Positions 18,896-27,362 are shown, numbered from the stretch's first letter. The stretch is 64,000 nucleotides of DNA from Nocardia rosealba (GCF_020216065.1 NZ_JAIWNA010000005.1:378472-442471), one strand, 5' to 3'. Notes: generated by a model from the sequence alone, not told the origin. A program made the numbers and translations.

Positions 18896-21286
18896 ATGAA
18901 TCCGACAGGGCGGACCGAGCTCCGCGCGTCGTCCGCGGCCGAAAGCTACGGTCGATCGTTGCTGAATCGTGTCCTGCTCGATGCGGCATCGAGCACTGGT
19001 CCGCTGACCCACGTCGCGGAGCTGCCCGCGCGGGCGGCCCATACAACGGTCTGGCCGGATTGGGTGCCGTCGGAGCTGGTCAGCGCGCTGAGTGCACAGG
19101 GAATCGAGCGGCCGTGGGCGCATCAGACGCGGACGGCCGAGCTCGCCGCCGCGGGCGAACACGTCGTCGTGAGCACCGGAACCGCCTCCGGTAAGTCCCT
19201 CGGATACCAGTTGCCGGTCCTCACCGCCCTGCGCGAGGACCCGCGCGCGACCGCCCTGTACCTGTCCCCGACGAAGGCTCTGGGTGCTGATCAGTTGCGG
19301 GCCGTCGGCTCGCTGATCCACGACAACCCGCTGCGCGAGGCCCATCCGGCGAGCTACGACGGTGACACTCCCGCCGAGGTCAGGCAGTGGGTTCGGGCCA
19401 ATGCGCGCTGGATCTTCACCAATCCGGACATGCTGCACGTCGGGGTGCTTCGGTCGCATCAACGCTGGTCACGGGTCTTGCGCAACCTTCGGTACGTGGT
19501 GGTCGACGAGTGCCACGCCTACCGAGGGGTGTTCGGGTCGCATGTCGCGCTGGTGCTGCGCAGGTTGCGAAGGCTCGCACGGTTCTACGGTGCCGACCCG
19601 GTGTTCATCCTGTGCTCGGCCACCAGCGCCGATCCGGCCGAGTCGGCGAGCCGGCTCGTGGGGGCGCCGGTCACCGCCGTCACCGAGGACGGTTCACCGC
19701 GCGGCGCGCGCACTGTCGCCCTGTGGGAACCGCCGTTGAGCGCCGTGGTGACCGGGGAGAACGGGGCGCCTGTTCGGCGTACCGCGACGGGCGAGGCCGC
19801 GAAGATCATGGCGAGCCTGGTGGCCGAAGGCGCGCGGACGCTGACCTTCGTGCGTTCCCGGCGCGGAGCCGAGTTGATCGCGCTCGAGGCGCGCCGAGTC
19901 CTCGCTGATACCGCACCTGAGCTGCGAGAACACATCGCCGCGTATCGCGCGGGCTATCTGGCCGAGGACAGGCGGGAGCTCGAGCAGGCGCTGTCACGCG
20001 GCGACCTACTCGGCGTGGCGAGCACCAATGCGCTCGAGCTCGGTGTCGACATCGCCGGACTCGATGCCGTCGTCATCGCCGGTTTTCCGGGCACGGTCGC
20101 ATCCTTCTGGCAGCAGGCGGGCCGGGCGGGCAGGCGTACACAGGGTTCGCTGGTGGTGCTCGTCGCAACCGACGATCCCCTCGACACCTATCTCGTGCAT
20201 CACCCGGAAGCCCTCCTCGACCGACCGATCGAGGCGACGATCACCGACCCGTACAACCCGTACATCCTCGGTCCGCAACTGCTGTGCGCCGCACTGGAAC
20301 TGCCGCTCACCGATGCCGAGGTGATCGAGCTCCGGGCCGCCGACGTACTCGCTGAACTGGCCGAACAGGGTCTGATCAGGCGCAGGCCCGGATCCGGGCG
20401 CCTGCCGGCGCGCTGGCATGTGACCGCGCAGAGTCACCCGCACGACGCCGTCGATGTGCGCGGCGGACTCGGCACGCCCATCGCGATCGTCGACGCCGAG
20501 AGCGGGCGGTTGCTCGGCACCGCCGACGCCGGCCGGGCACCGGCGACCCTGCACGACGGTGCTGTGCACCTGCATCAGGGCGAGACCTACCTGGTCGACG
20601 AACTCGACCTGGATGGTGGCGTCGCGTTCGTCAACGAGGTGGATCCCGGATTCACGACCAGCGCCAGACAGGTCACCTCCATCAGCATCGAAGCGGTGCT
20701 CGAGCAGCGGATATTCGGGGCGGTTACGACGGCGTCGGCGCAGGTCGCGGTGACCAGCCAGGTGATCGGCTACCTGCGCACGCTGGTGACCGGCGAGGTG
20801 CTCGACCAGGTCGAGCTCGATCTGCCCGCGCAGACCTTGCACACCAAGGCCGTCCTCTACACCGTGACGCCGGGGTTGCTCGCCGCCGCGGGTATCACCG
20901 ACGACCAGCTTCCCGGCGCCCTGCACGCCGCCGAGCATGCGGCCATCGGGATGTTGCCGCTGGTGGCGGGGTGTGACCGCTGGGATATCGGCGGTGTCTC
21001 CATCGCCGAGCACCCCGATACCGGCGCACCGACGGTATTCGTCTACGACGGACAGCCGGGTGGTTCAGGCTTCGCCGAGCGTGGATTCGCCCAGCTCAGG
21101 GCGTGGTTGACGGCAACCCTCGACGCGATCCGCAGCTGCGGGTGCCACGAGGGTTGTCCGTCCTGTGTGCAATCGCCCAAGTGCGGCAACGGCAACAATC
21201 CGCTCGACAAAGCGGCCGCCGAACGTCTGCTGGTGGCGGTTCTCGGCGAACTCGCGGGCCATTCCGACGGCTCCGCAACGGTGTGA
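18896..21286 (+). CDS. Superfamily II DEAD/DEAH-box helicase with DUF1998 (MrfA/YprA/SftH type)
   Basis: A 796-residue DNA helicase. Motif I is STGTASGKS (near residue 98), motif II DECHAY, motif III SATSADP, and motif VI QQAGRAGRR; NALELGVDI is the motif V region. The C-terminal DUF1998 part ends with four cysteines in CGCHEGCPSCVQSPKCGNGNN (near 746-765), a metal site typical of this clade. Relatives are mycobacterial 3'-5' SftH and Bacillus MrfA, the latter linked to mitomycin repair. No MrfB-like nuclease lies beside it. ATG 18896 has GAGAGG upstream. Position matches Rv3649. Confidence 0.92.
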   Translation: MNPTGRTELRASSAAESYGRSLLNRVLLDAASSTGPLTHVAELPARAAHTTVWPDWVPSELVSALSAQGIERPWAHQTRTAELAAAGEHVVVSTGTASGKSLGYQLPVLTALREDPRATALYLSPTKALGADQLRAVGSLIHDNPLREAHPASYDGDTPAEVRQWVRANARWIFTNPDMLHVGVLRSHQRWSRVLRNLRYVVVDECHAYRGVFGSHVALVLRRLRRLARFYGADPVFILCSATSADPAESASRLVGAPVTAVTEDGSPRGARTVALWEPPLSAVVTGENGAPVRRTATGEAAKIMASLVAEGARTLTFVRSRRGAELIALEARRVLADTAPELREHIAAYRAGYLAEDRRELEQALSRGDLLGVASTNALELGVDIAGLDAVVIAGFPGTVASFWQQAGRAGRRTQGSLVVLVATDDPLDTYLVHHPEALLDRPIEATITDPYNPYILGPQLLCAALELPLTDAEVIELRAADVLAELAEQGLIRRRPGSGRLPARWHVTAQSHPHDAVDVRGGLGTPIAIVDAESGRLLGTADAGRAPATLHDGAVHLHQGETYLVDELDLDGGVAFVNEVDPGFTTSARQVTSISIEAVLEQRIFGAVTTASAQVAVTSQVIGYLRTLVTGEVLDQVELDLPAQTLHTKAVLYTVTPGLLAAAGITDDQLPGALHAAEHAAIGMLPLVAGCDRWDIGGVSIAEHPDTGAPTVFVYDGQPGGSGFAERGFAQLRAWLTATLDAIRSCGCHEGCPSCVQSPKCGNGNNPLDKAAAERLLVAVLGELAGHSDGSATV

Positions 21287-21583
21287 TGCCGCCGTCGCGC
21301 CATCGTGACCGCCGCTACACCCGACCGAAAGTTTACTGGTCAGTTGTCCGAATTTGCCCTGACCAGTCCTAACGCCCTGCGTGTTACTCGCCGGTAGAAT
21401 AAAAAGGAATCTCCTTCCATTAACTGACACATTGCCAATCAGGCATCGATCGTGTTCATCGTCATTTGTTTCATTTTTTTCGCGGCACCTCCAATAAAAG
21501 CGCTGGAAATGGCCGGGGAGGCGTTCCGGTAAATTCGAGTTAGTTCAGCACGGAAGCACGCCGACCTGTGCAAACGCGTGGCA
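21287..21583. other. AT-richer gap between helicase and Tad operon ends
   Basis: These 297 bp separate two convergent genes. Bases about 21390-21550 are clearly AT-richer than the surroundings, with A/T runs unusual for this genome. A minus-strand GGAGGT (21487-21492) precedes a short frame MKQMTMNTIDA at 21474-21439 at a 12-nt distance. No gene can be supported. Confidence 0.4.
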
Positions 21584-22141
21584 TCACCCGCTCTCCTCGA
21601 CCGGGCCGGCCCGCGCCGCGCCGACCACGGACCGCACACCGAACACCCCGAGCCCCACCTGCCGTTCGACAGTCACCACGGCATCCCACTGCGCCACCTC
21701 GCACCGTGACACGCGCGCCCCCATCCGCCGCGCGACATCGTCCGCCTCCGCGCACCCCACCTCAGCCCCCTCCACCAAAGCACCCGCAGCGGCCAGCGCC
21801 CCCAGATCGGCCGCCGCCTGCACTCGATGCCGCGCCACCACCACGGCACCGACCTGCCCCACCATCAAGGTCGAACAAATCAGCCCCGCCAACGCCACGC
21901 ACGCGAAAACTGTCGCACCACCCTGGTCGCCTCCCGAAGCTGCGGACCGGTACCGCCGCCGGTTGCGGGAGGCCGAGCCACACCGGGGTCCGGCCAGACG
22001 GCGGCTGTGCGGCCCCTGGCCGTTCGGGTGACGCAGAGCCTGGGCGAGTGCGGTGCGCATCGGTCCTGAGTCACATGGGCAGGGAGAACAGGCCGCGTGG
22101 TCGATAGATGGCGTGTCCCGAGGTGGGATCGGTGTGGTCAT
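21584..22141 (-). CDS. Rv3654c-family TadE-like pilus protein
   Basis: Last gene of the Tad operon, 185 residues from the ATG at 22141. The core starts near residue 72: GATVFACVALAGLICSTLMVGQVGAVVVARHRVQAAADLG as membrane anchor and exposed helix (given here by its ends GATVFACVA and AAADLGALAA), matching Rv3654c-type TadE-like minor pilins. The 4-bp overlap with the upstream stop (ATGA) supports start 22141, but the first ~70 residues are Pro/Arg/Cys-rich with lower third-position GC. A later start such as ATG 22060 is possible. Confidence 0.7.
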   Translation of the reverse strand: MTTPIPPRDTPSIDHAACSPCPCDSGPMRTALAQALRHPNGQGPHSRRLAGPRCGSASRNRRRYRSAASGGDQGGATVFACVALAGLICSTLMVGQVGAVVVARHRVQAAADLGALAAAGALVEGAEVGCAEADDVARRMGARVSRCEVAQWDAVVTVERQVGLGVFGVRSVVGAARAGPVEESG

Positions 22142-22452
22142 GGCTGGGATCCGGGTTCGATGACGGCTACCGCTTCGGCTCGGAGGTGCAGGCCGGGGAG
22201 TAGTGGGGTGGTTGCGGCGACCGTGGCGGTGACGCGGTCGCCGTCGTCGCGGAGTTCGACGGTGGCCCCGGGTGGCGCGACGGTGCGGCCTGCGGCGATG
22301 GCGTGGGTGGTGTCACCACGTGCGGCCAGGCGCGCGGTTTCGCGGGCGGCGTCGACACAGCGCACCTGGGTCGACGCCGCGAGCAGCGCGCCGACGCAGA
22401 GAGCGACCGCGCATACGAGGGCGGCGAGGGCGATGGCGGCCTCGACCGTCAC
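22138..22452 (-). CDS. TadE-family minor pilin
   Basis: A TadE-like pseudopilin, 104 residues if started at the GTG at 22452. The prepilin-type helix is VTVEAAIALAALVCAVALC, followed by a short soluble domain ending VAVIEPGSQP. TadE proteins are assembled by the Tad machine into Flp-type pili. The start is uncertain: no ATG, GTG or TTG lies in frame between the upstream gene's stop and this GTG, although residues before it (GLADETGA) look like the normal family N-terminus. Stop overlaps the next start by 4 bp. Confidence 0.75.
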   Translation of the reverse strand: MTVEAAIALAALVCAVALCVGALLAASTQVRCVDAARETARLAARGDTTHAIAAGRTVAPPGATVELRDDGDRVTATVAATTPLLPGLHLRAEAVAVIEPGSQP

Positions 22453-22493
22453 CGCTCCCGTCTCATCGGCGAGACCGTCAGTGCGACAGCGAT

Positions 22494-22703
22494 TTACACG
22501 CTTGTGTTGAGCGCCTTGTCGATGATCGACGTCAGCGCGTTGACGATGTTGTCCCCCGTGACCACCGCGTAGAGCACCGCGCCGAAGGCGGCCGCGGCAA
22601 TGGTCCCGATCGCGTATTCCGCCGTCGACATCCCGGCGTCGTCGAAGAGCAGACGGGTGAAGCGGGCTCGGACCTCCAGGCAGACGGTGCGTACGTGCGT
22701 CAT
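22494..22703 (-). CDS. DUF4244 Flp-type pilin
   Basis: A 69-residue small pilin of the DUF4244 family (Rv3656c type). A charged leader ending DDAG is followed by MSTAEYAIGTIAAAAFGAVLY, in which the Gly before Met and the Glu at +5 match prepilin-peptidase substrates. The C-terminal NALTSIIDKALNTSV is short. It should be the main subunit of the Tad/Flp fibre. It sits between tadC and tadE. No prepilin peptidase is in the window. Confidence 0.85.
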   Translation of the reverse strand: MTHVRTVCLEVRARFTRLLFDDAGMSTAEYAIGTIAAAAFGAVLYAVVTGDNIVNALTSIIDKALNTSV

Positions 22704-22775
22704 CGTGATCCCCTCTCATTTCCCACCGCGCGGACGATCCGCCCGGTGACGTTTCGTGGCCCGTGTGGCGGGCGT

Positions 22776-23399
22776 TCACGGCAGGCCGCCGTTGCCGAGG
22801 ACCCGGCCCGCCAAACCGACTACGACCGGGACGATCCCGAGGCAGACGAAGGCGGGCAGAAAGCAGAGACCGAGTGGTCCGCCGATCAGTACCCCCGCAC
22901 GTTCGGCGCGTGCCACGGCGGCGTCTTCCACCACTTCGCGCCGCTGCGTTGCCAATTCGGCGACCGCGGTGGCAAGTGAAGCGCCCGACCGGGCCGAGCG
23001 TCGCGCCATCCGCGCCAGCGACTCGACTTCGTCGGCACCCGCGGAGCCGACCGCGTCGGCGGCGGCGCGCTCCCATGCCGTGGTGGCGTCGGCGCCGAGC
23101 GCCAGTAGGTCGGCGGCCCTCAGCAGAGCCGCGCATAAGACCGGTGGTGCGGTGGGAGCGCTGGCTCGTGCGGCTGCTGCCATCGGCAGCCCGGCGCGCA
23201 GACACGCGGCAAGCAGATCGAATGCCGAAGCCGACCCCAACGGGTCCGCCTTCGCCGTCTGCCGCACCGGAGCCAGTGCCGCCACAGGTCCGAATCGTCG
23301 CAACCTCCGACTGACTGCCACCCTCCCGGGCAATACCAGCAGTGCAACAGCCAGAATCAGCACCGCGAGCGGTAGCGGCGCACCGAAATCACGCTGCAC
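22776..23399 (-). CDS. TadC-like type II secretion F-family membrane protein
   Basis: Inner-membrane platform protein of the Tad pilus machine, 207 residues. The first membrane span is PLPLAVLILAVALLVLPG, the soluble T2SSF domain spans about 50-165, and a hydrophobic hairpin ends the protein (GVLIGGPLGLCFLPAFVCLG then VVVGLAGRVLG). The GTG at 23399 follows AAGGGG by 5-6 nt; the longer open frame upstream is Cys/Arg-rich and unlikely. Matches Rv3657c in position. Confidence 0.82.
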   Translation of the reverse strand: MQRDFGAPLPLAVLILAVALLVLPGRVAVSRRLRRFGPVAALAPVRQTAKADPLGSASAFDLLAACLRAGLPMAAAARASAPTAPPVLCAALLRAADLLALGADATTAWERAAADAVGSAGADEVESLARMARRSARSGASLATAVAELATQRREVVEDAAVARAERAGVLIGGPLGLCFLPAFVCLGIVPVVVGLAGRVLGNGGLP

Positions 23400-23682
23400 A
23401 ACAACCCCTTTCACTCGACATCGACAACCGTCCACACCGATCCACAGCTCTGTGCACAGTCCGCAACCGCTGGTGGGCCGACTCTGGGTCGGCGCGTGGG
23501 CGGTGCACGTCTCGCCGGGTCGGCGCACTCCGGCTCGAGTCGGCACCGCGCAGGCGGACGAACACATGCGGCCGGCTCCCGCCCGGCGAACATGAACGCG
23601 CGTGTGCACTCGTCCTGGGTGGGGACACCCTCCACAGCAGTTCACAAGTCGGCAGTGACTCGAGAATCACCGGAACGCTCAT
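23389..23682 (-). CDS. Gap reading frame between tadB and tadC, doubtful
   Basis: A 97-residue frame whose ATG overlaps the tadB stop (ATGA at 23682-23679) behind AAGGGGGA, and whose stop overlaps the tadC start. It begins MSVPVILESLPTCELLW and is then Arg/Ser-rich. It contains DVHRPR and TVHRAVD, close to the repeated DVHRAP of the tadA-tadB gap frame, in the same frame. Third-position GC is clearly lower than in confirmed neighbours. It may be a coupled small protein or non-coding DNA. Confidence 0.3.
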   Translation of the reverse strand: MSVPVILESLPTCELLWRVSPPRTSAHARSCSPGGSRPHVFVRLRGADSSRSAPTRRDVHRPRADPESAHQRLRTVHRAVDRCGRLSMSSERGCCAA

Positions 23683-24467
23683 GCCGTCCCCCTTCGGGTG
23701 ATGACATCCGTCCACAGCAGTCCACAGCAGGCCAAGGCGGTGCCGAGGGGCAGGAGGAATTCACCTGCGGGAGAAGCGAAGAGGACGGACAGGGGTGCGG
23801 CACCCATCAGCTGGCCGAGTCCTATCCCTACGAGCGGGAGTCCGGCGAGGACCGTGGCGGAGGCTCGGGCGCCCGCCAGCGCGGATTCGGTGCGGTCGCG
23901 AAAGCGGGTACGGGCGAGGAGGTCGGTGCGGGCGGCGGAAAGGAGTTCGGCCAGCGCCAGGCCGTGTTGCTCGGCGACGCGCCAGGCGGTCGATATCCGC
24001 GACAGCTCTTCGGCGACAACGGAATCCGGATGCACCAATCCATCGGCGCCCGAACCACCGAGACGGCTTCGACCCGCGCTGATCGCAAGCACGCGCGCCG
24101 CCTCACCCCGTGACTCGCCCGCAGCCGATTCCGCCGCCGCGCTCGGGTGAGCTCCGACCCGCAGCTCACCGACGACAGCTTCCAGCCCGGCCAGCAGATG
24201 CGCGCATTCCTGCCGACGCTCCCGCTCAGCCCGCCCGCGCCGATTGCGCACAGCGACAGTCACACCGAGTATGAGCGCGGCCGACCCCGTTCCGACGCCG
24301 AAGCCGAAAGCCGCGCACCCGACCAGGATTCCTGCACACCACTCCACAGGCACACGCGGCAACCGGCTCCGCTGCCCCACCTCGAACAGCCGCCCGAACC
24401 TCCGCTGCCCTCCCGAAACCGGAAGCACAAGCATCGCGACCGCACAGCAGAGCAGTCCAACGCCCAC
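23679..24467 (-). CDS. TadB-like type II secretion F-family membrane protein
   Basis: Second inner-membrane platform protein of the Tad machine, 262 residues. An N-terminal span (VGLLCCAVAMLVLPV) and a second near residue 45 precede the T2SSF domain (ECAHLLAGLEAVVGELRVGA through RFRDRTESALAGARASATV). It ends with two more spans. The GTG at 24467 is chosen because GGAGG lies 8 nt upstream; the GTG at 24482 would bury that site. Corresponds to Rv3658c. Confidence 0.82.
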   Translation of the reverse strand: MGVGLLCCAVAMLVLPVSGGQRRFGRLFEVGQRSRLPRVPVEWCAGILVGCAAFGFGVGTGSAALILGVTVAVRNRRGRAERERRQECAHLLAGLEAVVGELRVGAHPSAAAESAAGESRGEAARVLAISAGRSRLGGSGADGLVHPDSVVAEELSRISTAWRVAEQHGLALAELLSAARTDLLARTRFRDRTESALAGARASATVLAGLPLVGIGLGQLMGAAPLSVLFASPAGEFLLPLGTALACCGLLWTDVITRRGTA

Positions 24468-24472
24468 CTCTC

Positions 24473-24880
24473 TCACCTCCACTCACGTTTCGCGACAACA
24501 CGTTCGACAAGCAGCTGTTGTCCACAGGCGCCCACATCGGTTGAACATCTCTCGCCCGTCGACGGAGCCGCATACGCATACGTGCCGTTCGGCGGCAACC
24601 GAGGAGAATCCACTTGCAGGGTTGCGCCGGTGGGCGACTCACCCTCGAGAGCTCTGTGCACGTCACCCTTGGGAGCTCTGTGCACGTCACCCTTGGGAGC
24701 TCTGTGCACGTCACCCTTGGGAGCTCTGTGCACAACTCGCGACGAGCTTCTCGAGGCGGCGACGCAGCAGGCCGAGGTACGCGCGTCCTCGCGCCTCGTC
24801 TCGCCACTCGGGAAGGTGCGGACCGAGGTCGGGTGTGTCCGGCGCCGATGACCGGCGAGGCGGGCAGATCGCTCACTCAT
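24473..24880 (-). CDS. Gap reading frame between tadA and tadB with octapeptide repeats, doubtful
   Basis: A 135-residue frame that begins with an ATG overlapping the tadA stop (ATGA, 24880-24877) and ends 5 bp before the tadB start, filling the gap. The middle contains HRAPKGDV three times plus a partial HRALEG copy, encoded by the 24-bp tandem repeat. The start MSERSARLAGHRRRTHP is basic. Third-position GC is below that of its neighbours, so coding is uncertain. See also the frame at 23389-23682, which shares VHR(A/P). Confidence 0.3.
   Translation of the reverse strand: MSERSARLAGHRRRTHPTSVRTFPSGETRREDARTSACCVAASRSSSRVVHRAPKGDVHRAPKGDVHRAPKGDVHRALEGESPTGATLQVDSPRLPPNGTYAYAAPSTGERCSTDVGACGQQLLVERVVAKREWR
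24649..24733. repeat. 24-bp tandem repeat, 3.5 copies
   Basis: Three identical 24-bp units start at 24649, 24673 and 24697, and a 13-bp partial unit starts at 24721. The unit begins GAGCTCTGTGCAC. Its length is a multiple of three, so it keeps every reading frame. The 12-mer AGCTCTGTGCAC also occurs once at 23446-23457 in the tadB-tadC gap. Confidence 0.95.
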
Positions 24881-26058
24881 GCGAGCCTCGATTCCAGAAG
24901 CCGGGCCAGTTCCGGAGCGCCCGGGGTCGGGGCCGCATCGGAACGCCAGGCGGGGGTGATGTGGATGGAGTCGGTGTCGCGCTGGAGGATCCCTATTTCC
25001 CGGAGGCCTCGGGTGCCGTCGGCGCGGCGGTGCACGTGCAGGACGACCTGGACCGCCGCGGCCAGCTGACTGTGCAGAGCCGCGCGGTCCATTCCACCCA
25101 GGGCGGCAAGGGCTTCCAGCCGGGCAGGAACTTCCTGGGGCGAATTGGCGTGGACCGTCCCCGCGCCGCCGTCGTGACCGGTGTTGAGAGCGGTGAGCAG
25201 ATCGACGACCTCCGCGCCGCGGACCTCACCGACGACGATGCGGTCGGGGCGCATCCGCAGCGCTTGACGGACCAGATCGCGAACGGTGACCTCGCCTACT
25301 CCTTCCACATTGGCCGTGCGCGCAACCAGGCGCACCACGTGCGGATGTACGGGTGCCAGTTCCGCGGCGTCTTCCACGCAGACGATCCGCTCGGCGGGAT
25401 CCACGGCCGCCAGCAGCGCGGACAACAAGGTCGTCTTTCCCGCACCGGTTCCACCGACCACGAGGAATGCGAGGCGGGCGCGCACGATATCGCCGAGAAG
25501 CGCACGGGCCGCGGGAGGTAGCGAGCCGGCGGCCGCGAGGGCGTCGAGACCCTGGGTGGCTGGGCGCAGGACACGCAGCGACAGGCAGGTGCCGTCGTGG
25601 GCGACAGGCGCGAGGACGGCATGCAGCCGCACGCCGAACGCATCGCCGAGGGTCGCCTCGGTGCCGGTGAGTTTGCCGTCCACCCACGGCTGGGCGTCGT
25701 CGAGCCTGCGACCCGCCGCCAGGGCGAGACGCTGGGCGAGCCTGCGCACTGCCGCTTCATCGGCGAAACGCACGTCGGTGCGCTCGAGGCCGTGGCCACG
25801 ATCTATCCACACCGCATCGGGTCCGGTGACCAGAACATCGGCCACCCGCGGATCGTGCAGCAGCGGTTCGAGCAGGCCGGCGCCGGTCATCTCGGTCTGC
25901 AGCAGACGCAGGGCGCGCAGCAGGTCGGTGTCGGCGAGGACACCGCCCGCTTCGGCCCGGATCGCGGCGGCGAGTTGGGCGGCATCGGGTGCGCCCGCGT
26001 GCTCAGCGAGGCGTTCGCGGACCCGCTCGAGCAGGTCGACGGTGACGAACGTCGTCAT
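24877..26058 (-). CDS. tadA: TadA-type secretion ATPase
   Basis: The CpaF/VirB11-like hexameric ATPase that drives Tad pilus assembly, 393 residues. It has an N-terminal domain to about 130, then Walker A GGTGAGKTT, CVEDAAELAPVHPHVV with the Asp/His boxes, and RMRPDRIVVGEVRGAE followed by NTGHDGGAGTVHAN. The ATG at 26058 overlaps the ssd stop codon (TGATG), giving translational coupling; a GTG one codon upstream is possible. Corresponds to Rv3659c. Confidence 0.92.
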   Translation of the reverse strand: MTTFVTVDLLERVRERLAEHAGAPDAAQLAAAIRAEAGGVLADTDLLRALRLLQTEMTGAGLLEPLLHDPRVADVLVTGPDAVWIDRGHGLERTDVRFADEAAVRRLAQRLALAAGRRLDDAQPWVDGKLTGTEATLGDAFGVRLHAVLAPVAHDGTCLSLRVLRPATQGLDALAAAGSLPPAARALLGDIVRARLAFLVVGGTGAGKTTLLSALLAAVDPAERIVCVEDAAELAPVHPHVVRLVARTANVEGVGEVTVRDLVRQALRMRPDRIVVGEVRGAEVVDLLTALNTGHDGGAGTVHANSPQEVPARLEALAALGGMDRAALHSQLAAAVQVVLHVHRRADGTRGLREIGILQRDTDSIHITPAWRSDAAPTPGAPELARLLESRLA

Positions 26059-27143
26059 CACACCTCAGCCCCGACCATGGCGAGGACCGCGTCGGCCGCG
26101 TCGCGCAGCGGACCGCGCCTGCGCACGCTGAGCCCGCCGCGTTCGAGCCGCGCGGCCAGCCCGGCCTGTCCACGCACGGCCGCGAGCAACGGCAACCCCA
26201 GCACCTCGGCCACCTCCGCGCCGCGCAAACCGCCCGGTGCCGGGCCGCGAACCACCAAGCCCCGGTTCGGGTTCCGCTCGCCGAGATACGCCGACACCAC
26301 CTCGGCGGCGGCAACCGAACGCAACCGGGCGGGCACGACGAGAACGACGAGATCGGCGGCATCAACCATCACGTCGGCCGCCGCACCGCGCTCCCCCGAC
26401 ACATCGCAGACGACCAGATCACCTGCGGACCTACCGGATTCGATCACCGCACGCACCGCCGCGGGCGCCAGCTCGGCGGGCGGACCCGCGCGCCCACAGG
26501 AGAGCACAGCCAATCCGGGACAGGCGGCGGGCAGCGCGTTGTGCAGCGCGGCGGCGGAAACCCGCCCGTCCTCGATCACCAGGTCGGGCCAGCGCAGCCC
26601 GGCGACGTTCTCCATCCCGAGCACGAGGTCGATGCCACCGTCCAGGGGCGCACCGTCGATGAGCACCGCATCGCGCCGCACACGCAGCGCCGCACCGCGT
26701 AAGGCCGTCGCGGCGGCGAGCGTCGACGCGCCGGCTCCCCCACCCGCACCGGTCACGGCGACGACCACCCCCTCCCCGGTGCGCGACTCGGCATGCTCGG
26801 CGAACTGCTCGACCAGCGCGACTGCCGCGCCCGGCAGCCCGACGACGCGTTCGGCACCAACGGCGGTGGCGGCCTGCCAGTCGGCAACGGCCGGTTCACC
26901 TTCGGTGACGAGCACGATCCCCGCCCGTCGCGGGCAGCCCGCCGCGGCGGCGGCGATCGCGGCATCGGTGTCGAGGATCACCAGGCCCGCGCTCGCCCAG
27001 GCGTGCCTGCCGACGGGCATGTTCCGTTCGTCGGTCACCCGCTCGGCGGCCGCGGCCACGCGGCGCACCTCGGCGCGCAGCCGTTCGTCGCGCACGAGCA
27101 CGAGGGCGGGCGAGATCGGAGCGGAGGCGGGGGCGAGGTTCAT
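26058..27143 (-). CDS. ssd: Septum-site-determining-like MinD/TadZ-type ATPase
   Basis: A 361-residue ParA/MinD-superfamily protein. The N-terminal ~110 residues are receiver-like (ALVLVRDERLRAEVRRVAA). The P-loop region VTGAGGGAGASTLAAA lacks the usual lysine pair of a standard deviant Walker A, as reported for Ssd proteins. VLIDGAPLDGGIDLVLG follows. It begins the Tad operon, which suggests a TadZ-like role in placing the pilus machine. M. tuberculosis Ssd (Rv3660c) affects cell division. ATG 27143 is chosen; a second frame start lies 9 bp upstream. Confidence 0.82.
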   Translation of the reverse strand: MNLAPASAPISPALVLVRDERLRAEVRRVAAAAERVTDERNMPVGRHAWASAGLVILDTDAAIAAAAAGCPRRAGIVLVTEGEPAVADWQAATAVGAERVVGLPGAAVALVEQFAEHAESRTGEGVVVAVTGAGGGAGASTLAAATALRGAALRVRRDAVLIDGAPLDGGIDLVLGMENVAGLRWPDLVIEDGRVSAAALHNALPAACPGLAVLSCGRAGPPAELAPAAVRAVIESGRSAGDLVVCDVSGERGAAADVMVDAADLVVLVVPARLRSVAAAEVVSAYLGERNPNRGLVVRGPAPGGLRGAEVAEVLGLPLLAAVRGQAGLAARLERGGLSVRRRGPLRDAADAVLAMVGAEV

Positions 27144-27259
27144 GCGGTTCAGCGTGCTCGCGGAGGACCTCGGCCGACACCCGTCGAACGGCGATTGTGG
27201 ATAACTCGCGGGGTGTGGATAACTTCCGAATACGCTGCCGGATGAAACTAATCGTCCTG

Positions 27260-27356
27260 AAAATAGAGGACGGCCCCAGCCGGGGGGGAGGAGGCTGGGG
27301 CCGTCGGGTTCAGCCCCGGGGGGTCGGGCTGAACGCGCCTGGACCATGTCCAGGTG
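27260..27356 (-). ncRNA. 6C small RNA
   Basis: On the minus strand two C-loop hairpins follow one another. Stem TTCAGCCC (27333-27326) has loop GACCCCCCG and pairs with 27316-27309. An 11-bp stem (27303-27293) has loop TCCTCCCCCCC and pairs with 27281-27271, then TCCTCTATTTT as terminator tail. A 5' stem CCTGGAC/GTCCAGG is at 27354-27338. Two hairpins with six or more loop cytosines define the actinobacterial 6C RNA. M. tuberculosis B11/6C lies at the same place, between Rv3660c and Rv3661. The C-rich loops are thought to pair with G-rich mRNA sites. Confidence 0.88.
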
Positions 27357-27362
27357 CCAGCA

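Noticed and set aside
24649..24733. CRISPR array
   Set aside because: The repeat units are directly adjacent with no spacers, and no cas genes are present.
27271..27303. Simple terminator between ssd and HAD gene
   Set aside because: Both flanking genes are divergent, so neither needs a terminator here; the three successive hairpins with C-rich loops fit the 6C RNA.
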